Positions 1 through 5,090 of a DNA stretch of 8,053 nt are shown piece after piece (position 1 is the first letter of the stretch; every line of letters starts with the position of its first letter). Source of the stretch: Thermoproteota archaeon (GTDB taxonomy: Archaea > Korarchaeota > Korarchaeia > Korarchaeales > Korarchaeaceae). A program made the translations under genes and the position numbers. Where the stretch lies: positions 1 to 8,053 of the forward strand of contig QMVZ01000073.1 of NCBI GenBank assembly GCA_003661365.1, read 5' to 3'. The notes under the pieces are model-generated. The model saw only the letters and a program-made list of their open reading frames with translations, ran no database searches and had not been told where the DNA came from.

Positions 1-790
1 AGAATATGTAGAAAGAAGGAGCGTTAGAGAAATAGAGTTTGAAAAACTTAGAGGAGTCGCCATAAAGAACAGGACTTACGTGTTCACACTTGCTGGGAGT
101 AGATTTACGTACATACTTCCTTATGAGACAAGAGAAGTTCCAGAGCCATGCACATATACTGGAGATCTGGATGAAAATCATCTTTCAACAGGAATAAAGG
201 AACTAGACGAGATATCTGGAGGCCTCATGAGGGGAGGCATCTTTCTCATTGAGATAGAGCATGGAGTAGGGCTAAGGTATTTGCCACTTCTTCACGTGAT
301 GGGACGTCACGCTGTACTAGCTGGAAGGGCTGTCTTGGCACTGCTGAACTTCATTCCCATACCAAGCTTTGAGCCTGAAGCAGAGAAGGCCAAAGAGAAG
401 AGAGAAAGACCCTTGTCCGTAGTCTACCCGGAAGAAACATATGATGATACCGCTGTAGCATACGTTAGGGAATATGAGCGCTTAAAGCACCAGTTCAAGG
501 AAGTACTGGAAATAGTAGATCTAGATGCAATAGAATCGAGGTTTGGTTATAGAAAGGCTATGGACTTCCTAATTGATGCTATATCAAGGGCTTTCTCCAA
601 CAGAATGCCAGTTATCGTTCTCGTCAAGGGAGGAATGACGAGCGTTAGCATAGCCCCCAGGCTTGCATCACAACACATAGTGTTAAAGGAAATGGATGGA
701 GCGTTGCTTATTTACGGAGTTTCTCCAAGAACGGGACTCTACTGTTTAGTACCCGAGAAAGGGAAGATGAGGATGATTCCAGTACTTTAA
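1..790 (+). CDS. GvpD/KaiC-like RecA-superfamily protein, 5' partial, degenerate P-loop
   Basis: The frame is open from the left edge (first full codon at base 2), so the GTG at 80 is internal and the true start lies outside the window; 262 codons are visible. The first 40 or so residues (KLRG, then a YVFTLAGSRF stretch) look like the C-terminal strands of a KaiC/RAD55-type domain, where a basic KLRG segment precedes a FTL-GRF strand. A second RecA-like domain follows, opening with STGIKELDEISGG (nt 185-223), the usual KaiC-family lead-in to the P-loop. The P-loop position itself (about nt 248-277) reads EIEHGVGLRY, with no GK[ST], so this domain probably does not hydrolyse ATP. A catalytic first domain may lie upstream. 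The double-domain plan resembles GvpD, the gas-vesicle regulator, and archaeal KaiC-like signalling proteins. The small gene at 809 follows after 18 bases, probably in one operon. Family assignment is fairly sure; function is unknown. Confidence 0.75.
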   Translation, partial: EYVERRSVREIEFEKLRGVAIKNRTYVFTLAGSRFTYILPYETREVPEPCTYTGDLDENHLSTGIKELDEISGGLMRGGIFLIEIEHGVGLRYLPLLHVMGRHAVLAGRAVLALLNFIPIPSFEPEAEKAKEKRERPLSVVYPEETYDDTAVAYVREYERLKHQFKEVLEIVDLDAIESRFGYRKAMDFLIDAISRAFSNRMPVIVLVKGGMTSVSIAPRLASQHIVLKEMDGALLIYGVSPRTGLYCLVPEKGKMRMIPVL

Positions 791-808
791 TCAGCCAGAG
801 GGATCTCG

Positions 809-1105
809 ATGGGAAGGCTAGAAGAGCTAGTAATCAAATCGACCAAAAAAATCTTCAAGGAGGTATTTGGAGATGTCGTTATGCAAGCTGTTCAAGACTT
901 CTTAAGGGAGAGGGATTTGAACTTGGATGATACTACCTTGGACATCGAGAAATTTCACAATTCCTTGGTACTGCTCTTTGGGGAGGGAGCAGAGGCCTTG
1001 GAAAGGGCGATCGTCGATGAGCTTTATAGAAGACTAGGCTTAGTTGAACAAAGATTTTCGGGATTCGTTGAGGACATTAAAAGACTAGAGAAGCAATTAC
1101 GTTAG
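809..1105 (+). CDS. Small acidic helical protein, possible NitrOD5-like domain
   Basis: 98 residues, ATG start preceded by a GAGGGAT Shine-Dalgarno-like stretch at 798-804. There is no signal peptide or membrane segment. The protein is predicted to be almost all helix and ends in a charged, coiled-coil-like segment (FVEDIKRLEKQLR). Residues about 48-78 read F-H-N-S-L-V-L-L-F-G-E-G-A-E-A-L-E, then IVDELYRRLGL. That pattern recalls the NitrOD5 output domain of archaeal signalling proteins, but this is from memory of the family pattern and not a search result. The gene lies 18 bases after the GvpD/KaiC-like gene on the same strand, so co-transcription is likely, and a role as partner or output protein of that ATPase relative is a reasonable guess. 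The gene itself is convincing; the domain call is tentative. Confidence 0.7.
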   Translation: MGRLEELVIKSTKKIFKEVFGDVVMQAVQDFLRERDLNLDDTTLDIEKFHNSLVLLFGEGAEALERAIVDELYRRLGLVEQRFSGFVEDIKRLEKQLR

Positions 1106-1157
1106 AGCCTTCTAGTCCTTGCGATACATTTGATGATTTGTATTTCAAGGCTTTTCT

Positions 1158-1496
1158 TCACATAAACTCAATTGCTGTGAAAAAAGCAATCATTACGAAG
1201 AGTACTGTGAGCACAAATATGTTAAGAGGTTTCGTTTCTTTGGCACCTCTCTTAAGAAGTTCCAGTTTTAAATTGGCTGCAGCATGGATGGAAGCTAGAA
1301 TGGAAAGGAGGTAGGTGCTCTTTCTGTGTAAAAAGTACCCGTTTTTCCAGTTTATCAGGCCAAAGGTTAGCCTTATGACAAGATCTCCCTTTGCTGTCAT
1401 AGAATATCCGCTGAGAACTGTAATGAAAAACAACATCAGCATAATCCAAGGGAGATAGCGGTTGACCTTAATCAAGGTGTTTACGATTGACTTCAT
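1158..1496 (-). CDS. Three-helix membrane protein with cytochrome b-like histidine pair
   Basis: 112 residues, ATG start. Hydrophobic segments lie at about residues 14-33 (YLPWIMLMLFFITVLSGYSM), 60-78 and 91-111, giving three predicted membrane helices. H57 lies just before helix 2 and H71 inside it, followed by N75; this His-x13-His-x3-Asn layout recalls small DUF4405/cytochrome b-type membrane proteins in which histidines ligate haem. The positive residues (K2, K10, R13, then K82, R83) are compatible with a cytoplasmic N-terminus and a cytoplasmic loop between helices 2 and 3. No partner redox gene is adjacent, so haem binding is only an inference. The gene converges on the 809-1105 gene with 52 bases between them, and no clear terminator hairpin was seen there. 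The upstream sequence has little Shine-Dalgarno character. The family is not firmly recognised. Confidence 0.65.
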   Translation of the reverse strand: MKSIVNTLIKVNRYLPWIMLMLFFITVLSGYSMTAKGDLVIRLTFGLINWKNGYFLHRKSTYLLSILASIHAAANLKLELLKRGAKETKPLNIFVLTVLFVMIAFFTAIEFM

Positions 1497-1530
1497 TTCA
1501 TTCTAACCCTGGAACTATTTGGCTTTTGTC

Positions 1531-1538
1531 ATTATTAA
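1531..1538 (-). promoter_or_regulatory. Possible TATA box for the 1158-1496 membrane-protein gene
   Basis: On the minus strand this reads TTAATAAT. Its centre lies about 38 bases upstream of the ATG at 1496, which would put transcription start near 1508 and leave a leader of about 12 bases. Weak evidence from one AT-rich octamer. Confidence 0.3.
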
Positions 1539-1687
1539 CGGGAATTCACTGCTTCAATAGGTCGAGGTGTGTAACTTTTTACTTTTTCAAATTTAGGAGA
1601 ACTGATGGGAGTTTATTGAAGGCCAATACCCTGTTTTTCAATGGGATTATGAGAACCGCTTTGCTTAGAAGCATTTTAAGAAGGCTT

Positions 1688-1694
1688 GGGAGGT
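1688..1694 (+). promoter_or_regulatory. Shine-Dalgarno site of the pyrB homologue
   Basis: GGGAGGT lies 10 bases before the ATG at 1705, a strong match to the archaeal anti-Shine-Dalgarno sequence. It supports the 1705 start. The 208-base gap from 1497 to 1704 otherwise holds only AT-rich tracts; no convincing promoter or hairpin for this gene could be chosen in it. Confidence 0.65.
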
Positions 1695-1704
1695 AGCAGT
1701 AAGA

Positions 1705-2604
1705 ATGAGGGATTTCATCTCGATTCTTGATTTCTCGAGAAGCGAATTGGAGTCAATTTTCGAAGAAGCCGATAGAATGCGTGAAATCAATTGCTCTGAT
1801 ATTCTAGAGGGAAGAATAATGGCGCTGGCCTTCTTTGAACCAAGTACGAGGGCGAGATTGGGCTTCTCAGCTGCCATGTTTAAGTTGGGAGGTGGCGTTA
1901 TAGAACTTGGTGGACCGGAAAAGTCTGCTATGTCTAGAGGCGAGAACTTCTCCGATACAATAAAGGTGCTTGATGGCATCGCTGATGTGATCGTAATAAG
2001 ACATGGTTTGGAGGGGGCATCCAAGCTTGCAGCGCAAATAGCTGAGTCTCCAGTCATAAACGCTGGAGATGGAAGCAGAGAATACCCAGTTCAAGGTATT
2101 TTGGATCTTTACGCCATAAAAAGCTTTTTGGGAAGGATTGATGGGCTTCATATAGGTATTATAGGGGATCTAAGGTATGGAAGGTCTGTGAGATCCTTTA
2201 TACTTGGATTGACGAGGTTTCTTCCCGCAAAACTTTACTTAATGTCTCCGGAGAGTTTGAAGATAAAGGAGGACATCAGAGAAGCCTTGAATATCTCAAG
2301 AATAGATTTTGAAGAGATATCATGGTTAGAAGAAGTGATATCGGAACTTGATGTTTTATACGTCACTAGGCTACAGAAAGAGCGTTTCCCAGATATCTCG
2401 GAGTATGAAAAGCTCAAAGGTACTTATAGAATAGAAAAATCCCTGCTAAAGGAGGCTAAGGAAAGGATGATAATACTACATCCTCTTCCGAGAACGGATG
2501 AACTTAGTCCAGAAGTAGATGAAACCCCTCACGCTAAGTACTTCAAGCAAGCAGCACTTTACGTGCCCGTCGCAATGGCAATACTGAGGGCTGCAATGCT
2601 CTAA
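1705..2604 (+). CDS. pyrB: Aspartate carbamoyltransferase catalytic-chain homologue with altered active site
   Basis: 299 residues, the normal length for a PyrB catalytic chain, which joins carbamoyl phosphate and aspartate in the second step of pyrimidine synthesis. Family landmarks are present: FFEPSTRAR (43-51), SRGENFSDT (77-85), VIRH (97-100), INAGDGS (118-124), GDLRYGR (154-160), TRLQKER (221-227) and HPLPRTDE (259-266), with the C-terminal DETPHAKYF helix. By E. coli numbering S52, T53, R54, S80, R105, R167, R229, Q231 and the HPLP loop are retained. However T55 is Ala (A50), K84 is Arg (R78) and H134 is Tyr (Y127), and the PROSITE-type F-x-E-x-S-T-R-T signature is broken at its last residue. 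The retained aspartate-binding arginines favour ATCase over ornithine carbamoyltransferase. No pyrI follows: the next gene is a transporter. The homology is certain; whether the enzyme is an active ATCase, a paralogue with another substrate or a decayed copy is open. Confidence 0.85.
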   Translation: MRDFISILDFSRSELESIFEEADRMREINCSDILEGRIMALAFFEPSTRARLGFSAAMFKLGGGVIELGGPEKSAMSRGENFSDTIKVLDGIADVIVIRHGLEGASKLAAQIAESPVINAGDGSREYPVQGILDLYAIKSFLGRIDGLHIGIIGDLRYGRSVRSFILGLTRFLPAKLYLMSPESLKIKEDIREALNISRIDFEEISWLEEVISELDVLYVTRLQKERFPDISEYEKLKGTYRIEKSLLKEAKERMIILHPLPRTDELSPEVDETPHAKYFKQAALYVPVAMAILRAAML

Positions 2605-2633
2605 AGTGCTCCCAAGCAGGGTATTTCAATTTT

Positions 2634-2644
2634 GCGCTTAAATT
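2634..2644 (+). promoter_or_regulatory. Likely BRE/TATA element of the MFS transporter
   Basis: GCGCTTAAATT lies in the 62-base gap after pyrB. Its TATA part (CTTAAATT, 2637-2644) is centred about 26 bases before the TTG at 2667, the usual TATA-to-start distance of a leaderless archaeal transcript, and there is no Shine-Dalgarno site before that TTG. A T5 run at 2655-2659 could also help end the pyrB transcript. Confidence 0.45.
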
Positions 2645-2666
2645 CCGGCAATTATTTTTAACTAAA

Positions 2667-3926
2667 TTGAGGGCGTTTTCAGGAATTGATGAGAGACCTA
2701 AGATCAAGGCTGTCTCCTTTCATACAAACGCTAAAAACAGGAATCTTTCCATACTTTTGATTACATGGGTTCTCTTTTCGCTAACTCGACCTCTCTTTTA
2801 CCAGTTCGAGTCTGATTATGTTAACAGATTAGGCGCTTCTCCTGAGATAATAGGACTGATGGGGTCCTCAGTCGTGCTAGTTAGTATGTTAATTCAGATT
2901 CCGGGGGGTTATCTAGCCGATAAAAGGGGGGTAGAAAGAACCTAATTGTTTGGGGCACTTTCTTGCTCGCATTTCCTAACTTTGTAAAAGCGCTAAACTG
3001 GAAGTTGGAGAGTTTATTTCCTTGCATCAATCCTAGCTACTTTGATAAACAGCCTGTATTCTCCTGCGCTCCACGCTTTATTCCAAGATTCTCTCCCAAA
3101 GGATGCTAGAGGTTTTTCCTCTTCTCTAATCGACGGGATCTCTTGGGTAATACCTAGCGTATTTAGTTTGTTCTTTGGAGGGTATCTCTACGAAAGGTAT
3201 GGTTTGCATGGACTCAAGATGTCCTTATTCTTGATCTCAATCTCTTATCTGGTATCTGGTGTTTTAAGATGCGCCCTTACTGAAACATTAGTAAAGAGTG
3301 AGGTCAATAAGCCCGATATTTACCCATTTAGAGAATTCTTTTCAAGCTTGAAACGAGTTTTTGAGTGGGCATATAGGTCTATAGGATATCTTCTGATGAT
3401 TGAGGCCCTTTTTGGAATTATACGTGGTTTAGTTGGAAGCTTCTGGGTTTTGTATGCACTCAGAGTTATTGGAATAAAGAAAATCGAATATGGTGCCTTG
3501 CAGGCCATTTTCAACATAGTATACTTCCCATTAAGCCTATATGGGGGTAGGCTTTCAGATAAGAGAGGAAGAATCAGACAGATGCGGTATGTCCCATTAT
3601 TGTGGGCTGTTTCTAACCTTATCTTCATAAAAGCAACTGGATTTTCGATGATTTTGCTTTCATATCTCATTTCTCTATTAGGAGAAGCGTTTTGGTGGCC
3701 AGCACTTGATGCCCTCTGGATAGATGTAGTGCCGAGGAGTAAAAGAGCGAGAATCTCCTCAGTAAGGAACATTGTTTTTGGAATTTCTTCAAGCATAGCT
3801 TCAGCGATGGGTGGACTTCTCTGCGCTAGAAGTCCAGCATATCCTTTCTTTTTTGTTGCAGTGGTTGATTTACTCTTTACCCCAGTAATGTTGGTCATTA
3901 GGGAACCAAAAGAGAGAGAAGAATAA
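2667..3926 (+). pseudogene. Major facilitator superfamily transporter, broken by two compensating frameshifts
   Basis: A single MFS permease of about 419 residues is spread over two frames. The first part (TTG 2667 to TAA 2945) holds helices 1-2 and enters motif A (GGYLADKRG). The last part, in the same frame from about 3006 to 3926, holds the remaining helices and a second motif A copy, YGGRLSDKRGRIR (3538-3576), in the loop between the two halves of the C-terminal six-helix bundle. Between them the coherent frame is the one starting at 2930: GRKNLIVWGTFLLAFPN, then VKALNWK. Adding one G to the G6 run at 2926-2931 and removing one T at 3005-3006 restores DKRGGRKNLIV and NWKWRVYFLASILAT, with no other disruption. 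The substrate cannot be told; it is an inner-membrane secondary carrier by family. The remaining sequence looks well conserved, so sequencing or assembly error is as likely as a real recent pseudogene. The start codon is uncertain because no ATG or GTG precedes helix 1. Confidence 0.8.
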
Positions 3927-3946
3927 GCTCACTTTTTTGTAAGCTT
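3925..3946. terminator. Shared hairpin between convergent MFS and Yip1 genes
   Basis: AAGCTCAC (3925-3932) pairs with GTAAGCTT (3939-3946) at seven of eight positions around a T6 loop. The stem overlaps both stop codons: TAA at 3924-3926 on the plus strand and TAA at 3947-3945 on the minus strand. The T6 run suits archaeal T-tract termination of the plus transcript. On the minus strand the loop is A6, so termination in that direction would rest on the hairpin alone. Confidence 0.4.
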
Positions 3947-4565
3947 AAGGGTATCCTACCGTGGTTCCATACATATATATCTCAATGAAAAGTCCAGCAA
4001 ACAGCAATGACAACAATAAAAGCAGTCTAGATTCCTTTAAACGATAAAGGGATCTTGGGGCTATGTAAAACTGTAAGAAAAAGGAATAGAATCCGACAAC
4101 AAGGGACAAATAAGGTATGAAGCCCCCCAAAGCACAGGGGCCTGTGCCATAGCACATTGCCTTCCATGCATCGACTATGGAGCCCTTTCCTCCTAATATT
4201 AGGAAGATTATGTGGAAGACCAAAGTTAGGATTGTCAGAAGGACTATGGAAAAGAAAATTATCAGGAAAAACTCTATTACAAACGCAAAATTCCCAAATT
4301 TTGGGAGAAGATAACGAGTGGTCATTCGATAAGCTATTATCTGAGATTGATAAGCTGAGGAAAGGTCTGTGCTTCCATATCCATATAGATTTAAGGCTAT
4401 GGTGCCTATTGAGAGCAAGAGGGTTGTCTGTAGAAAGAAATAGAAGGGCTTCCTCCAATTATGAAGTCTAACCCTCCTGAAGAAACCCTCAGGATCTGTT
4501 ATTATGGATATTAGATCATTGAAATACAAGTCAATCCCAAAGTAGGGCCTTTTTCTAAAAAACAT
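3945..4565 (-). CDS. Yip1-family integral membrane protein
   Basis: 206 residues, ATG start. A short cytoplasmic head contains DPEGFFRRV (24-32), the DP-x-x-F-F-R lead typical of archaeal and bacterial Yip1-domain proteins. Membrane segments lie at about 42-61, 93-125 (long enough for one long or two short helices), 146-168 and 181-199. The loop GGKGSIVDAWKAMCYGTGPCALGGFIPYLS (126-155) matches the family's G-G-x-G-S-x-x-D-A-x-x-x-x-x-Y-G-x-x-P pattern, followed by a polar-free helix. Yip1 proteins act in membrane traffic in eukaryotes; the role of the prokaryotic relatives is not known. The ATG shares its A with the TAA stop of the upstream JAMM gene (TAATG), so the two are translationally coupled. 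A GAGGTGATC Shine-Dalgarno-like stretch sits at 4580-4588 on the minus strand inside the upstream gene, somewhat far (14 bases) from the ATG. Confidence 0.75.
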   Translation of the reverse strand: MFFRKRPYFGIDLYFNDLISIITDPEGFFRRVRLHNWRKPFYFFLQTTLLLSIGTIALNLYGYGSTDLSSAYQSQIIAYRMTTRYLLPKFGNFAFVIEFFLIIFFSIVLLTILTLVFHIIFLILGGKGSIVDAWKAMCYGTGPCALGGFIPYLSLVVGFYSFFLQFYIAPRSLYRLKESRLLLLLSLLFAGLFIEIYMYGTTVGYP

Positions 4566-5008
4566 TAGGAGAAGTTTTTGATCACCTCGATTCCAACCTG
4601 TCTTAATCCGCCTTTTTCAAGCACATATGCTCCAACAGTCAAATTAGTATTGTCAACTATCAGCCAGACAACTGGATTCAACTCCATATACCTCAAATCA
4701 GATGCTGATGGTTTGGGGGGAGCTGGATGAGAGTGAAATATACCCACTAGTTCCAATCCCATTTTCTCTGCCTCAGAAAAAGACTCCATCAAGAAAATTG
4801 GATCTGCTATAAAATGAGTTGTTGATCTCTCAGAGTAGCGAAGAAGCTTAATTAAATGAACTATGGCTTTATTTCCCTCAATTCTTCCGAATAAAAGGGC
4901 TCCAAACTCCTTTTCAGATTTCTTACTTTCTTCTAGTAATAGATTCATTTTCTCTTTCAAAATAACAATCCTGGAGACCATCTCTAAGAGTTCTTCTCCC
5001 ATAATCAC
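4565..5008 (-). CDS. JAMM/MPN (JAB1) zinc metalloprotease-like protein
   Basis: 147 residues from the outermost start (GTG 5008); ATG at 5002 and ATG at 4981 are in-frame alternatives. Visible JAMM residues are E34 in the first core strand (EFGALLFG), H92 and H94 in FHSHP, S101 and D104 in PSASD. These form the zinc site and catalytic glutamate of deubiquitinase-like peptidases. Archaeal members remove ubiquitin-like SAMP modifiers or process sulphur-carrier proteins; which applies here cannot be said. The gap between the second histidine and the serine is six residues instead of the usual seven. The N-terminal 30 residues are a charged helix. There is no signal peptide, so the protein is cytoplasmic. 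The gene is the first of a two-gene unit with the Yip1-family protein. A CTTATAC box at 5009-5015 (minus strand) would place transcription start near 4987, which favours the ATG at 4981 and a 138-residue protein. Confidence 0.85.
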   Translation of the reverse strand: MIMGEELLEMVSRIVILKEKMNLLLEESKKSEKEFGALLFGRIEGNKAIVHLIKLLRYSERSTTHFIADPIFLMESFSEAEKMGLELVGIFHSHPAPPKPSASDLRYMELNPVVWLIVDNTNLTVGAYVLEKGGLRQVGIEVIKNFS

Positions 5009-5015
5009 GTATAAG
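5009..5015 (-). promoter_or_regulatory. Possible TATA box of the JAMM-Yip1 unit
   Basis: Minus strand CTTATAC. Its centre is about 31 bases upstream of the in-frame ATG at 4981, nearly the same geometry as the box and ATG of the divergent GNAT gene. If this is the promoter, the GTG at 5008 and ATG at 5002 lie upstream of the transcript and cannot be used. Confidence 0.35.
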
Positions 5016-5053
5016 CATATCTATGTTTCCATAGCGTTGAGAAATCCATTATG

Positions 5054-5061
5054 CTTATTTT
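5054..5061 (+). promoter_or_regulatory. Likely TATA box of the GNAT fusion gene
   Basis: CTTATTTT is centred about 32 bases before the ATG at 5090, predicting transcription start near 5084 and a leader of about six bases. The absence of a Shine-Dalgarno site before this ATG fits a near-leaderless mRNA. Confidence 0.45.
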
Positions 5062-5090
5062 CCAGTTACAAGTAATTCCTTGAACTGGAA
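5060..5090. promoter_or_regulatory. Inverted repeat at the GNAT gene promoter, candidate operator
   Basis: TTCCAGTT (5060-5067) and AACTGGAA (5083-5090) are perfect 8-base inverted repeats separated by 15 bases, with half-site centres 23 bases apart (about two helical turns). One arm touches the TATA box and the other covers the predicted transcription start and the A of the start codon, a position where a dimeric regulator would block initiation. As an RNA hairpin it is unlikely, because most of it lies before the predicted transcript. Confidence 0.4.

Noticed and set aside
1129..1165. Possible C/D box RNA (TGATGA at 1131-1136)
   Set aside because: No CTGA D box at a suitable distance and no C'/D' pair or terminal stem.
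1487..1696. 69-codon plus-strand frame upstream of pyrB
   Set aside because: It overlaps the 5' end of the minus-strand membrane protein gene, has no Shine-Dalgarno site, has an implausible mixed composition and ends at the Shine-Dalgarno site of pyrB.
3320..3898. 192-codon open frame on the minus strand
   Set aside because: It is fully antisense to the MFS gene, which has clear family motifs in its own frame, and the antisense protein has no recognisable motif or start signal.
3042..3926. Separate shorter MFS gene starting at TTG 3042
   Set aside because: It would start in the middle of a predicted helix and lack the first helices. The upstream pieces join to it perfectly once two single-base shifts are allowed, so it is the 3' part of one gene.
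4027..4458. 143-codon minus-strand frame, and a 104-codon plus-strand frame at 4157-4471
   Set aside because: Both lie inside the Yip1-family gene in other frames. The compositions look random (rich in Ser, His, Pro, Leu), and the Yip1 frame explains the region.
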